Positions 50,463 to 62,708 of a DNA stretch of 64,000 nt are shown here, in pieces. The DNA lies in the NCBI GenBank assembly GCA_947502505.1, contig CANNAE010000004.1, positions 124,001 through 188,000 on the forward strand, written 5' to 3'. The stretch's first letter is position 1. The number at the start of each line of letters is the position of its first letter. Position numbers and translations under genes: made by a program. The notes beneath the pieces were generated by a model. That model saw nothing but the letters and a program-made list of their open reading frames with translations, did not search any database and was not told the DNA's origin. The DNA comes from an uncultured Planococcus sp. Its GTDB lineage: Bacteria; Bacillota; Bacilli; Bacillales_A; Planococcaceae.

Positions 50463-52016
50463 CTACAGGCGGTCCGCTTTCTGCTTGCGGATGCCGTCGA
50501 CCATGATCCATTTGCTGTCATCGCCGACTGCCACGGTCTTATTCGATGAATCGATACTCTGAATGTTTTTCACCCGGACGTTGCGCGCGCTTTGCTGGCC
50601 GCCCATGATGGAAATGTCCGACCCTGCAGTCCGGAAGCCGCGCACTACGCCGTTCGACAGCGAAATGTGCTCGGCACGGTACTGCACAGCCGACGCAGGG
50701 CGCCCTTTATAATCGTAATGCGGGTCGCCTTTGAATAAAAAGCGGTTGACCGCCACGTTGCGGTAGCCGGAAATGACCAGCGCGCGCGGCGATGAATCTT
50801 TGTAGAGCCTGGTTTCAACAGGCGCCAAGGAAACGAGCCGCTGCGCTTTGATGTTATAGGCCGACAGCGATTCCGGGTCTTCGCGAAGATGGTGGCCGAT
50901 ATGGCGGAAATTGAATGAGCGGTTGTCGTTGACGGATAAATGGCCCGATATGAAAACACCTGACGCCGCGGAGGAATTGGCGTGCGCTTTGATTTCCACT
51001 CCCCCGAAACAGCGCGAAGTGGAATTGTTGAACAGCCAGACGTGCCGCGAGCCGTCGTCGATTTCGATGCCATTGGAATTTGAATAGCCTTTTTTATGCG
51101 CTTTCCCGCTCGGGTCGGAGAAATGGCAATTGGACACGAAGACGTAATCGCTATGATGCGTCGTCAAGCCGTCGTCCCCGAAGCCGAAGCCGTTCACTTG
51201 GTCGACCCAGATATATTTGCTGCCGCCTCTGCCGCGCATGCCGTCGCCTGCGTAATTGTAAAGCGGCGAGGTGATGTCCACACAATGCAGTCCGGGGTTG
51301 ATCGCTTCCACATCCCGCACCCAGCCGTATGTAACACCCGCAAAAGTCACGCAGCTCGAGTAATTGCCCCAGGTGCTGGTGCGTTCCGTATGCCCGAGCC
51401 GTTCCACATTCCAATCGAGACTCAAGCTTTCGACCGAAATATTGCGGTTGCCATTCACGTAATTGGAGTTCGTCAGTAAACGGGAACGCTTCGGCGCTTT
51501 TGGATGCAGCTTGATGACCGATGCGGTCTTGCCCGCCCCGACAATGCGGCTCCACGACGGGACGCGGATGCCTTTGACGATGTAGACGCCGGGAGGGACC
51601 GTCACTTCCACGCGGCCGTTGCCGATCGCTTTTTTGAATGCTTCGGTGCAATCCGTAATGCCGTCGCCGACCGCCCCGTAATCGCGGATGTTGACGCGGC
51701 GGTTGATCGTGGAGTCGAGTTTTTTGTATTCCCGGTCGAGTTTGCCCTTCCATTCCGGAAACAGATCCTGCCCGAAGACGATCGTGCCATAGCCGTTATC
51801 ATCCGCCACTTCATAATCATCGGCAAACACCGACCACAGCTTCTCGAGGAAATGGACCGGCCGCTTGATGCGTACGCGTGGAAGGTCTTTCTTGATGTCA
51901 TTGAACAGCGCTTCGGTCTCCCTGGTGATCTGTTCTAGAGGGGTCGCATCGTTTAGCAGCTGACCAATCAGTTCATTATTTTGCACAGGGTCATACCGTC
52001 TGTCCAATTCGATCAT
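50463..52016 (-). CDS. Right-handed beta-helix protein, pectate-lyase-3-like
   Basis: A 517-residue protein whose function I do not recognise. Residues 1-105 form a helical, charged N-terminal part (MIELDRRYDPVQNNELIG). From about 108 the Pectate_lyase_3 entry motif VNIRDYGAVGDGITDCTEAF begins a parallel beta-helix with many Asn and short repeats up to the C-terminus. Such domains occur in polysaccharide lyases, hydrolases and phage tail spikes. No signal peptide or membrane segment is seen, so it is cytoplasmic unless released otherwise. ATG at 52016 follows GAGGTGAT. It has its own leader after the apt terminator. Its place between relA and apt is not part of the usual Bacillales order, suggesting insertion. 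Confidence 0.85.
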   Translation of the reverse strand: MIELDRRYDPVQNNELIGQLLNDATPLEQITRETEALFNDIKKDLPRVRIKRPVHFLEKLWSVFADDYEVADDNGYGTIVFGQDLFPEWKGKLDREYKKLDSTINRRVNIRDYGAVGDGITDCTEAFKKAIGNGRVEVTVPPGVYIVKGIRVPSWSRIVGAGKTASVIKLHPKAPKRSRLLTNSNYVNGNRNISVESLSLDWNVERLGHTERTSTWGNYSSCVTFAGVTYGWVRDVEAINPGLHCVDITSPLYNYAGDGMRGRGGSKYIWVDQVNGFGFGDDGLTTHHSDYVFVSNCHFSDPSGKAHKKGYSNSNGIEIDDGSRHVWLFNNSTSRCFGGVEIKAHANSSAASGVFISGHLSVNDNRSFNFRHIGHHLREDPESLSAYNIKAQRLVSLAPVETRLYKDSSPRALVISGYRNVAVNRFLFKGDPHYDYKGRPASAVQYRAEHISLSNGVVRGFRTAGSDISIMGGQQSARNVRVKNIQSIDSSNKTVAVGDDSKWIMVDGIRKQKADRL

Positions 52017-52064
52017 GGAAATCACCTCTCTCGCAAGTTTCTTTCTCTTCCATACCCTACCATC

Positions 52065-52104
52065 AGAAAAAAAATCACCTTGCCCAAAAAGGCAAGGTGA
52101 TTTT
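52065..52104 (-). terminator. Terminator of apt
   Basis: AAAATCACCTTGCC / GGCAAGGTGATTTT, fourteen perfect pairs, six-base loop, eight T following on the minus strand; it isolates apt from the beta-helix gene. Confidence 0.94.
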
Positions 52105-52105
52105 C

Positions 52106-52618
52106 TTAATATTGCATTAGCGTTGTAACATCGTAGCCGTCGAGGTTCTTGCGGCCATCCAAATAAGTCAATTCGATTAAAAATGCACAGCCGACCACTA
52201 CGCCGCCCAACTGTTCAACCAAGTTGATCGTCGCATTGATTGTGCCGCCAGTAGCCAATAGGTCATCCGTGATCAACACACGCTGTCCCGGTTTGATGGC
52301 GTCTTTATGCATCGTCAATACGTCCGTTCCGTACTCCAGGCCATATTGTGCGCGGATGACTTCGCGCGGCAATTTGCCTTCTTTGCGGACCGGCGCAAAG
52401 CCGATTCCGAGCGCATAAGCGACAGGGCAGCCGATGATGAATCCGCGAGCTTCCGGCCCGACGATAAGTTCAGCGTCAACTGTCTTCGCGTAGGCAACGA
52501 TTTGGTCCGTTGCGTATTTATAGGCTTCCCCGCTGTCCATCAAAGATGTAATATCCTTGAATTTGATTCCTGGTTTCGGCCAATCTTCTACGATCGTAAT
52601 ATATTGCTTTAAATCCAT
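52106..52618 (-). CDS. apt: Adenine phosphoribosyltransferase
   Basis: A 170-residue type I phosphoribosyltransferase that salvages adenine to AMP. The PRPP motif [13 protein letters not shown] and the N-terminal [12 protein letters not shown] are diagnostic. It overlaps the recJ 3' end by ten bases, so the two are coupled. Confidence 0.98.
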   Translation of the reverse strand: MDLKQYITIVEDWPKPGIKFKDITSLMDSGEAYKYATDQIVAYAKTVDAELIVGPEARGFIIGCPVAYALGIGFAPVRKEGKLPREVIRAQYGLEYGTDVLTMHKDAIKPGQRVLITDDLLATGGTINATINLVEQLGGVVVGCAFLIELTYLDGRKNLDGYDVTTLMQY

Positions 52619-54951
52619 AATTCTTCCTCCTTGGCTGACACTTGGGTGTCAAACCAGTCTTTTAGATCCCGATAGGATGCATACAAGAGCTTTTGTTCCA
52701 AGGCAATTTGCCGCTCGCGCTTTTGGTAAGCCGGCGCTTCTGACAGATCGCGTTTTCCCGGAGCCTGTGCAATCTCGGTAATTCCATTGTTAAGTGTAAC
52801 AAAACCGAGTTCAAAAAACACCTGAAGCATGAAAAATAATGTTTCCCGGCTCCAGCCTTTATGCTTGGCGAGCTCCTCCCCGTTTTTCTTGAAATCGAAG
52901 GTGCCGCGCTTTTTGACGAAACCGAATAGCCATTTAAACTGGTCACGGTCCGGAATGCGCTCGAAATATTGGGATTCTTGGGCATAGAAATGTGCATAGA
53001 CACGTTTTGGCTTTAATTGCTTGAGCACGGACGATAATTGCTCTTCAGAGTCCGGCAAATCCAATAATACCAAATGGTCTCTCGCAGGCCCGGGTTCAGC
53101 GAGCGAATGTGCGTCAACGATCGGGCCATCGAGCAGCGAACTGAATACCGCTTCTGTTTCTTTCTGGAAAGCGACGAAGACCTGGTTTTGCGTCGGGATA
53201 AGCTTCGACCAACGGCTCACTTGGCGGATGCCGCGGATATCGAATAGCTGCCATTCGTCGGTGCGGATATCTTCCACCAAGAGCTGCGGCTTTTTACGGC
53301 CGTTCCATTCGTTGATCTGCAAATCGCCGATCACGTCGATTTTCACGTCAGGCGTCAGTTCATCGCCAAGTTCGCCGATGCCAAAGCCGACAGCGTCCAA
53401 TGTAGAGCTGCCTTGTGTAAGCTCCATCTTCAGATGCGCTTGGCTGGCGCCGATTTTGCGGATGCCGGCCACCTTGACGCCTTCCAGATAAAATTTAGGC
53501 TTCGCAAAGCCCATGCCAAACGGCGCAAGGCGGCGCATGCCTTCAATGGTGTCGGTGTCGACTTCATCCAATGACACCGGGATGTCGATCGATACGACCG
53601 GCACCAAATCCTCTGCCGTCAACGACATGCTTGCCTGTTCATTCAAACGTTCGCGCAATTCATCGACATCCGCTGCCGCGAGCGTCATGCCCGCAGCCAT
53701 CGGGTGGCCGCCAAAATGCGGCAGGATATCGCGATTTTTAGCGAGTTCGTTGTATAGGTGGAAGCCTTCAATGCTGCGGGCTGAGCCTTTTGCTTTGCCG
53801 TTCGCCAAATCGAGCGACAACACGATCGACGGGCGGTAGAATTTTTCGGTCAACTTCGAAGCAACGATGCCGACCACGCCAGGATTCCAGCCTTCCTGCG
53901 CAACGATGATGACGTGCGGCAATTGATCGCCGTAGCGGGCTTCCACTTGCTCGATCGCCTGCTCGGAAATCGCTTTGACAATCGCTTGGCGTTCCTTGTT
54001 CAAAACGTCCAAACCGTCTGCGAGCGATCTTGCTTCCGATGGGTCGTCCGTCATGAACATGCGCACTGCCGGATCTGCTGATTGCAGGCGGCCGATCGCA
54101 TTGATGCGCGGTCCGAACATAAAGCCGATCGTCTCTTCCGTGATATCGCGCTGCTTGACGCCTGCCACATCCGCGAGCGCCGCAATCGCAGGCATCGGCG
54201 AATCTTGCAAGGCGCGCAATCCTTCTTTGACCAGCACGCGGTTTTCCCCGTGCAATGGCACCAAGTCGGCGATCGTGCCGATTGCGACGAGCTCCGTCAA
54301 ATGATCCGGAATGTCGCCGTAAAGTGCCTGCGCCATCTTGAACGCGACCCCGACACCAGCCAGTTCCCCGAAAGGATAATTGCCCTGTGGATGCCGCGGG
54401 TGAATAATCGCGAGTGCTTCCGGCAGCTCGTCGCCAATATCGTGGTGGTCGCTGATGATGACGTCCATCCCAAGTTCATTCGCCAAGCGCACCGGCTCGA
54501 TTCCGGAAACGCCGTTGTCTACTGTGACGATCAATTTGACCCCTTCTGCATGGGCTTCTTTAAACAGCTCCGCGTTCGGGCCATAGCCGTGGTCAAAACG
54601 GTTTGGGATCTTGAATGAGACATCCGCCCCCAAATCCTCCAGCACCGTCATCATGACCGTCGTGCTCGTCACGCCATCGGCATCGTAATCGCCATAGACC
54701 AAAATTTTCTCTTCCGCTTCAATCGCTTGTTGGATACGCGCCACGACGACGTCCATATCCTTCATCAGAAACGGATTATGTATGCCGGACAATTCGACGG
54801 CCAGAAATTCCTCGGCTTTTTCTACCGTGTCGATTCCGCGTGTGACGAGGATTTTCGCCAACACCGAAGACAAGGATAGCGCTTGCTGCAATTCCTGTAC
54901 CGCTTGTTCGTCCGGGCTTGTCAATTGCCATCTTTTTTTGGATTCAATCAT
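52609..54951 (-). CDS. recJ: Single-stranded-DNA-specific exonuclease RecJ
   Basis: A 780-residue DHH-family 5'-3' exonuclease. Motifs: [31 protein letters not shown] and, in the DHHA1 domain, [14 protein letters not shown]; an OB fold and a Bacillota-type C-terminal extension (from about 560) follow. It works in recombination and mismatch repair. Confidence 0.97.
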   Translation of the reverse strand: MIESKKRWQLTSPDEQAVQELQQALSLSSVLAKILVTRGIDTVEKAEEFLAVELSGIHNPFLMKDMDVVVARIQQAIEAEEKILVYGDYDADGVTSTTVMMTVLEDLGADVSFKIPNRFDHGYGPNAELFKEAHAEGVKLIVTVDNGVSGIEPVRLANELGMDVIISDHHDIGDELPEALAIIHPRHPQGNYPFGELAGVGVAFKMAQALYGDIPDHLTELVAIGTIADLVPLHGENRVLVKEGLRALQDSPMPAIAALADVAGVKQRDITEETIGFMFGPRINAIGRLQSADPAVRMFMTDDPSEARSLADGLDVLNKERQAIVKAISEQAIEQVEARYGDQLPHVIIVAQEGWNPGVVGIVASKLTEKFYRPSIVLSLDLANGKAKGSARSIEGFHLYNELAKNRDILPHFGGHPMAAGMTLAAADVDELRERLNEQASMSLTAEDLVPVVSIDIPVSLDEVDTDTIEGMRRLAPFGMGFAKPKFYLEGVKVAGIRKIGASQAHLKMELTQGSSTLDAVGFGIGELGDELTPDVKIDVIGDLQINEWNGRKKPQLLVEDIRTDEWQLFDIRGIRQVSRWSKLIPTQNQVFVAFQKETEAVFSSLLDGPIVDAHSLAEPGPARDHLVLLDLPDSEEQLSSVLKQLKPKRVYAHFYAQESQYFERIPDRDQFKWLFGFVKKRGTFDFKKNGEELAKHKGWSRETLFFMLQVFFELGFVTLNNGITEIAQAPGKRDLSEAPAYQKRERQIALEQKLLYASYRDLKDWFDTQVSAKEEELWI

Positions 54952-54998
54952 TGGTTCTCACTTCCTCACCCGTACATTATACAACATCAGCGGGCAGA

Positions 54999-55029
54999 CA
55001 AAAACCTTTCGGCGCTTAGCCGAAAGGTT
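54999..55029 (-). terminator. Terminator of lapA
   Basis: AACCTTTCGGC / GCCGAAAGGTT, eleven perfect pairs, five-base loop, then TTTTTG on the minus strand. Confidence 0.9.
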
Positions 55030-55035
55030 CATTTT

Positions 55036-55476
55036 TCATAGCCCGTCGCGACGCGTGTCAGGACGGCGGTCTTCTGTTTCATTGACACCGAAGTCATCGC
55101 GTTTTGGCTGTGAGCGGAGCGACTCATCTGCATCGTGCGTGCGTTCTTCACTGGTGACGACCATTGCATCAGGCGTAGTGCCTGCTTTTTGGTATTCAGC
55201 GATTTCGTTCTGCTGTGTCGCGATGAGCGATTCCTTGACCGCCACATCTTTTTGAAGCGTCTTCACTTTGCGCTTCAATTGGTAATTGCGAGTCATAGCA
55301 AGGATGCTCGACAATAGGAAGCCGAGCAATGCGGAAACAAGAATCACTAGGATCAACGGCCACTCCGCTTCCCCGAAGACATAATTGACCGGCACATTAT
55401 CGACATTAAAAACGGCAAAAATCGCGATGATGATAGCAAAAACAAGACCGAGCAGTAATAGCCATTGCAATTTCAT
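55036..55476 (-). CDS. LapA-domain membrane protein (YrvD)
   Basis: A 146-residue protein with two membrane helices (LQWLLLLGLVFAIIIAIFAV and PLILVILVSALLGFLLSSIL), a coiled coil (about 75-105) and a charged tail. It matches the lipopolysaccharide-assembly LapA domain family (DUF1049), whose role in Gram-positive cells is unknown. ATG at 55476 follows AAGGGTGG; the open frame to 55548 precedes that site. Confidence 0.85.
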   Translation of the reverse strand: MKLQWLLLLGLVFAIIIAIFAVFNVDNVPVNYVFGEAEWPLILVILVSALLGFLLSSILAMTRNYQLKRKVKTLQKDVAVKESLIATQQNEIAEYQKAGTTPDAMVVTSEERTHDADESLRSQPKRDDFGVNETEDRRPDTRRDGL

Positions 55477-55529
55477 TTGAACCACCCTTTCTTCATTGAG
55501 GCTGCGTACACCTTGCCGCAGATTGCAAA

Positions 55530-55569
55530 AAAAGGGACAAGGTATCATTACTCTATACCCTGTCCCTTT
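55530..55569 (-). terminator. Terminator of secDF
   Basis: AAAGGGACA-GGTAT / ATACC-TGTCCCTTT stem with one bulge and an eight- to nine-base loop; seven or more T follow on the minus strand. Confidence 0.85.
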
Positions 55570-55581
55570 CTCCTATTAAAC

Positions 55582-57858
55582 TTATACGACCGGTTCGTCA
55601 GAGCCCCATTTGGACTCTTGCTCTTTCTTCTCGATATCGATCGGCCCTTTCTTTTTCAACTCGCCTTTTTTCAAGACAAGCCATAGCTGGGCAGCGATGA
55701 AAATCGATGAATATGTTCCTGCGATCAAGCCGATTAATAAGGCGATCGAGAAATTGGTGATCGATGCAGCGCCAAAGATCAGAAGCGCTAGCACGACGAG
55801 GAACACGGTCAATACGGTATTGATCGAGCGCGTCAAGGTCTGGCGCAGTGAAGTGTTGACAATTTTCTCTAACTGCTCCACTGTCTCGACTTTTTTGACG
55901 CGGCGCATGTTTTCGCGGATCCGGTCGAATGTGACAATCGTATCATTGATGGAATACCCGATAATTGTCAGAACGGCCGCGATAAAGGTGATGTCCACTT
56001 CAAGCCGCAGGATGCTGAATGCCGCAACGATGAAGAATGCATCGTGCAATAACGCGACAACCGAAGCAACCCCCATGCGCCATTCAAAGCGGAATGCCAC
56101 ATAGATAATGATCCCGACTGCTGCAATGGCAAGGGCATACAAGGCATTTTGTGCCAGTTCAATGCCGACGGTCGGAGATACGGTCGAGACATTCGGTTCG
56201 ATGCCGTATTCATCTACAGCCGCCGATTTCAATTCCTCGATTTCCTGCTGGCTGAATTCCTCTGCGTAACGGACAACCCCGATAGAAGAGCCTTCCCCAG
56301 CCATGACGATGTCATCTGACGGGAAGCCGGAATCTTCAAGGAAATCCGCCACTTCGTCTTGTGTCAATGAAGATTCGGAAGTGACTTCCACACGTGTACC
56401 GCTGGAGAAATCGATGCCCAAATTCAATTGGAAAATCGATAGCACCACCATGCCGGACAAGATGAGCGCAAGCGAACCGGCGAAGAATTTACGGCGGTTG
56501 CCGGCAAAATCAAAGCGGTCATAAGGCGTCGTCAAATCTGTAATGTGCAAGTCTTCTTCTTTTGCATGGATCTTGTTCTTCGATAAGCCGAACCAACCTG
56601 GCTTATTATCCAAGAACCCGCTCCATACCCAAAGCCCGAGCATCAAGCGTGAGCCCCATACAGCTGTCAGGAAGCTCGCGAGAATGGAAATGATCAACAT
56701 CGTCGCAAAGCCTTTGACAGAACTGGTGCCGAAGTAGAACAAAACAGCGGCTGCAAGCAGCGTCGTGATGTTGGCATCAATAATCGCAGAGAACGACGAT
56801 CTGGCACCGGCACGGAAGGCATCCCGCACAGACTGGCCGGTCCGCAGCTCTTCGCGTATCCGCTCGTAGGTGATGATATTGGCATCCACTGCCATCCCGA
56901 CACCGAGCATGATCGCTGCGATACCTGGCAAGGTCAATACGCCGCTGATCCATTCGAAGATCACGAGGATCAAATAAACATAAGCGGAAAGCGTAATGAC
57001 CGCAATTGCGCCAGGGAAACGGTAGAACAATAGCATAAAGATCAGGACAGCCGCGATGCCGATACCGGCTGCGAAAGTCGTCTGTTCAAGTGCCTGTTCG
57101 CCAAATTGCGCGCCGACCGAGGTCGAATAGATTTCTTCCAATTTCACCGGCAAGGCTCCGGCGTTCAAAATACCAGCCAAATTTTGCGTTTCCTCTACGG
57201 TAAAGGAACCGGAAATTTCGACACTCGGTGAATTGATGCGCTGAGAGACGCGCGGGTCGGAGACGAATTTCGGATCAGGTTTCAAGCGTTCTTCCTGATA
57301 GGAATCGACACCTTCTTCATAATCGAGCCAAATGACCAACACATTATCCGGTGCTGTCTTTTCAGCGATTTCGCCAGTCACTTCGGCGAATTTCCCCGGC
57401 TCGTTCAGTTCAAGCGTAACAATCGGCTGGCCTTCCTGGTTGAAAGTCGCCGTTGCACCGCCCTGCGCGAGGTCATTCCCCGACAGCATGACGTTATCGT
57501 CCGCATCGCGGAACGATAAGTTTGCTTCTGTGGAAAGCAGCTCGCGGGCAGACGATTGGTCTTCGATGCCCGCTAATTGGACACGGATCCGGTTGCCGCT
57601 TTCGATTTGGATGTTCGGCTCACTGACGCCGAGCACATCGATTCGGCTTCTGAGCGCATCCGTTGTATCCGATACGACTTCTTCTGTAATTTCCTGTCCT
57701 TCTTCGAGCTCTTCCACTTGGTAGAGAACTTCGAATCCGCCCTGCAGGTCAAGCCCGAGATTGATGTCTTTGGCGACCGGCAGGCTGGTAGTGCCAATCA
57801 ATCCGATGAGCAGAAATGCCAGCAGGAAAAAGGCGATGATGCGAGATCTTGCTTTCAT
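55582..57858 (-). CDS. secDF: Protein translocase subunit SecDF (fused)
   Basis: A 758-residue SecD-SecF fusion with twelve expected membrane helices, the form usual in Bacillus. The SecD half shows INLGLDLQGGFEVLYQV and a large extracellular P1 domain (about 40-260); the SecF half starts near residue 440 with FSSGTRVEV. It uses the proton gradient to pull secreted proteins from SecYEG. The start follows GAGGAGG. yajC lies two genes upstream. Confidence 0.97.
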   Translation of the reverse strand: MKARSRIIAFFLLAFLLIGLIGTTSLPVAKDINLGLDLQGGFEVLYQVEELEEGQEITEEVVSDTTDALRSRIDVLGVSEPNIQIESGNRIRVQLAGIEDQSSARELLSTEANLSFRDADDNVMLSGNDLAQGGATATFNQEGQPIVTLELNEPGKFAEVTGEIAEKTAPDNVLVIWLDYEEGVDSYQEERLKPDPKFVSDPRVSQRINSPSVEISGSFTVEETQNLAGILNAGALPVKLEEIYSTSVGAQFGEQALEQTTFAAGIGIAAVLIFMLLFYRFPGAIAVITLSAYVYLILVIFEWISGVLTLPGIAAIMLGVGMAVDANIITYERIREELRTGQSVRDAFRAGARSSFSAIIDANITTLLAAAVLFYFGTSSVKGFATMLIISILASFLTAVWGSRLMLGLWVWSGFLDNKPGWFGLSKNKIHAKEEDLHITDLTTPYDRFDFAGNRRKFFAGSLALILSGMVVLSIFQLNLGIDFSSGTRVEVTSESSLTQDEVADFLEDSGFPSDDIVMAGEGSSIGVVRYAEEFSQQEIEELKSAAVDEYGIEPNVSTVSPTVGIELAQNALYALAIAAVGIIIYVAFRFEWRMGVASVVALLHDAFFIVAAFSILRLEVDITFIAAVLTIIGYSINDTIVTFDRIRENMRRVKKVETVEQLEKIVNTSLRQTLTRSINTVLTVFLVVLALLIFGAASITNFSIALLIGLIAGTYSSIFIAAQLWLVLKKGELKKKGPIDIEKKEQESKWGSDEPVV

Positions 57859-57896
57859 ATGTATAGTTCCTCCTCAATATAGAACACAGCACTTAC

Positions 57897-57925
57897 ATTA
57901 TCGGTGACGTGCCAAAAGGTGTCAA
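57897..57925 (-). promoter_or_regulatory. SigA promoter of secDF
   Basis: Minus strand TTGACA (57920-57925), 17 bases, GATAAT (57897-57902). The -35 overlaps the comN stop codon, so secDF can be expressed apart from comN. Confidence 0.75.
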
Positions 57926-58242
57926 ATCCCGCGCGGTTTTTGTCGCGCCGGACGAAGAAGCTGCTGCAGGTCCTCCATGCTGTCTTCCGTGAAAAAGTTT
58001 GCGGTTTTAAAAGCTTCCACCTGATGGTAAGCGACAAAATCGGAAGCCGTCAGATCCATGATATCCGACACCATTTCATGCAATCGCATGTCTTCGACTT
58101 TTTTCTTTTTCCACGCTTTTTTCAGGCAATAATCCCACAATGCTTCCGGGGTGAATGTTTCGTATTGCAAATACGTGAATTCGCTGCATTTGCTCTCCAA
58201 TGCCGGCAGCACTTGCTCGTACTTTTCCGGATAGCTCATCAT
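57922..58242 (-). CDS. comN: Post-transcriptional regulator ComN (YrzD)
   Basis: A 106-residue soluble protein (ALWDYCLKKAWKKKKVEDMR, DIMDLTASDFVAYHQVEAFK) of the ComN family. In B. subtilis ComN binds the comE 5' region and, with DivIVA, places comE mRNA at division sites and poles. The comE operon is in this window 40 kb away, which supports a working pair. Ribosome site AAAGGAG. Confidence 0.85.
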   Translation of the reverse strand: MMSYPEKYEQVLPALESKCSEFTYLQYETFTPEALWDYCLKKAWKKKKVEDMRLHEMVSDIMDLTASDFVAYHQVEAFKTANFFTEDSMEDLQQLLRPARQKPRGI

Positions 58243-58384
58243 GTCGGTTCTCCTTTCTGCAGTTCTGTTTCCATTGTACCTTCCAGATGGAAATTTTAGA
58301 ACAAATGCATGAAAATTTTTGGAAAATTGTTTAATTTGTTTTTTGTTTCAAACTATCATTTTTCCCTAAACGTTTTCCCCTTGG

Positions 58385-58424
58385 ACGAAAAAAACGCCTC
58401 CCGAAAGGAAGACGGTTTTTGCGG
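58385..58424 (-). terminator. Terminator of the ruvAB-queA-tgt-yajC operon
   Basis: An imperfect hairpin CCGTCTTCC / GGGAGGCG with GC-rich core, followed by seven T on the minus strand, directly after yajC. Confidence 0.65.
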
Positions 58425-58428
58425 TTAC

Positions 58429-58686
58429 TTATTCAACGATGCGGGCGATTGCCTGGCGCTCGAATTGCATGCGAGTGCCGTCTGCTACCGTGATGTAGAT
58501 GGTTGAATCGTCTACTGCGTCGACTTGGCCATGCAAGCCGCCAATCGTCACGATGCGGTCCCCACGCTTCAATTCCGACTGCATGTTAGCTGTCGTTTTC
58601 TGGCGTTTTTGCGCCGGGCGGATGATGAAGAGCCACATCAGCAAGAACATCAATAGTAAAGGTGATAACGCAATTAATGTTTCCAT
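58429..58686 (-). CDS. yajC: Preprotein translocase subunit YajC
   Basis: An 85-residue protein with one membrane helix (LIALSPLLLMFLLMWLFIIR) and a small cytoplasmic domain (SELKRGDRIVTIGGLHGQV). YajC binds SecDF. It sits after tgt, the conserved ruvA-ruvB-queA-tgt-yajC order. Confidence 0.97.
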   Translation of the reverse strand: METLIALSPLLLMFLLMWLFIIRPAQKRQKTTANMQSELKRGDRIVTIGGLHGQVDAVDDSTIYITVADGTRMQFERQAIARIVE

Positions 58687-58726
58687 TGTTCAATTTCCCC
58701 CTTTCATGTTCTCTATGGTTTCGAAC

Positions 58727-60941
<2,215 letters not shown>

Positions 60942-60945
<4 letters not shown>

Positions 60946-61940
60946 TCAGGCATCTCCATTTTAAAGTGTTCGTAAGCAAGAGGCGTCACCATGCGCCCTC
61001 TTGGCGTCCGTTGAATAAAGCCGATTTGCAATAAATACGGTTCGTAGACATCCTCGATGGTCGTCGATTCCTCACCGATGCTTGCGGCAATCGTGTCCAC
61101 GCCGACCGGCCCGCCGCGAAAACGGCTGATCATGCCGGTCAATAGCTTATGGTCGATATGGTCAAGGCCGAGCGGGTCAACTTGCAGCATTTCTAGAGCT
61201 TGCTCGGCCATTTCAGTCGTGATCGAGCCATTGCCGCGCACCATCGCGTAATCGCGCACGCGTTTCAATAAGCGGTTCGCGATACGCGGGGTCCCGCGGG
61301 AACGGCGGGCGATTTCACTGGCAGCATGCGGGTCGATATCCGCTTCGAACAAGGCAGCGCTGCGTTCGACGATATCGGTCAAAGCTTCGGTATCGTAATA
61401 TTCCAGTCTTGATAAGACACCGAAACGGTCGCGCAGAGGTGCCGATAATGCGCCCGCACGCGTTGTTGCCCCGATCAAAGTGAACGGCGGCAAATCAAGC
61501 CGCACAGAGCGCGCAGTCGGTCCTTTGCCGACGACGATATCGAGGCAGAAATCCTCCATCGCAGGATACAGCACTTCTTCAATCGAACGGTTCAAGCGGT
61601 GAATCTCATCGATGAACAACACATCTCCCGGCTCAAGTGACGAAACGATTGCCGCTAGATCACCGGGCCGTTCAATCGCGGGGCCTGACGTCATCTTCAC
61701 GCCGACTTCCATTTCATTTGCGATAACGGTCGCAAGCGTCGTTTTCCCGAGTCCCGGCGGCCCGTAAAGCAGCACATGGTCAAGCGATTCGTTGCGCATT
61801 TTTGCCGCTTCGATGAAAATCTCCAAGTTGTGCTTTACTTTCTGCTGTCCAATATATTGCGACAAACGCTGTGGACGCAAGGATTGCTCAAAGCGCTCAT
61901 CGAATTCCGAGATTTCGCCGTCGATAATGCGTTCTTCCAT
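60942..61940 (-). CDS. ruvB: Holliday junction branch migration ATPase RuvB
   Basis: A 332-residue AAA+ motor. Walker [18 protein letters not shown], Walker [14 protein letters not shown], sensor [20 protein letters not shown], and the C-terminal winged helix ([12 protein letters not shown]). It drives branch migration with RuvA, coded 16 bases upstream. Confidence 0.98.
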
Positions 61941-61956
61941 GGCGTTCGCCTCCTTG

Positions 61957-62553
61957 TTAAGTCTGTTTCAATAATAATTGAAGGGCTTTCTTCATATAGC
62001 CTTCAGTATCGAGCTCGAGACCCTTGAGCTGCGGTTTCACTTTCGTGATTTCGCGTTCCGAATAGCCGAGCGCGCCAAGTGCGAGCATCGCTTCTTCGAG
62101 TTCCGATTCGTCGCCGCCGAACAAGTCCGGCTGGCCCGTTTCTGCATAGGATTCCCCGAAGAAATCCGTCAGTTTGCCTTTCAGGTCCAAAATCATCTGG
62201 CGGGCGGTTTTCTTGCCGACGCCAGGGAATTTCACCAAATACTTCTCGTCTTCCTGCTCGATCGCTTCGATGACGAATTGCGGCTGGCCGGATGCCAAAA
62301 TCGCAAGCGCGCCTTTAGGGCCGATGCCCGAAACGCTGATGAGCTTGCGGAACAATTCCCGCTGCTCAAGTGTTGGGAATCCGAACAAGAACTGGGCGTC
62401 TTCCCTTACATGATGATGCACAAAGATCTGCAGCTCATCCGAGCCGAATGAATACGGGTTCGGGGCAAAGATTTGCCAGCCGACCCCTTGCTGCTCCACT
62501 ACCAAATATTCAGGCGTCACGCGGGTGACTTGCCCTTTTATGTAATCGTACAT
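61957..62553 (-). CDS. ruvA: Holliday junction DNA-binding protein RuvA
   Basis: A 198-residue protein: OB domain ([20 protein letters not shown]), tandem helix-hairpin-helix motifs ([32 protein letters not shown]) that hold the four-way junction, and domain III ([16 protein letters not shown]) that contacts RuvB. First gene of its operon. Confidence 0.97.
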   Translation of the reverse strand: MYDYIKGQVTRVTPEYLVVEQQGVGWQIFAPNPYSFGSDELQIFVHHHVREDAQFLFGFPTLEQRELFRKLISVSGIGPKGALAILASGQPQFVIEAIEQEDEKYLVKFPGVGKKTARQMILDLKGKLTDFFGESYAETGQPDLFGGDESELEEAMLALGALGYSEREITKVKPQLKGLELDTEGYMKKALQLLLKQT

Positions 62554-62583
62554 TGCACTCGCCCTTTCATTTTCAACCTATTG

Positions 62584-62594
62584 ATTATACCATA
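62584..62594 (-). promoter_or_regulatory. Extended -10 promoter of ruvA
   Basis: Minus strand TATGGTATAAT, a TG-extended -10 that can work without a good -35, 31 bases before ruvA. Confidence 0.65.
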
Positions 62595-62666
62595 TTCCGC
62601 CCGCTCCTACGAAGAAAGCTATCCAGCCTTTGGGTCTTCTTCAGCCAGGCAATTACAGTCATAAGA

Positions 62667-62698
62667 AGAGTTCCCCGCTGATTGAAGTTTCTCTTTAT
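62667..62698 (+). repeat. 32-base direct repeat, copy 1
   Basis: This block (core CGCTGATTGAAGTTTCTC) recurs at 62858-62889 with 31 of 32 identical bases; the single difference is C or T in TTCCYCGC. The copies are 191 bases apart and bracket structured element A. Confidence 0.9.
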
Positions 62699-62708
62699 CC
62701 CGCTTTAA

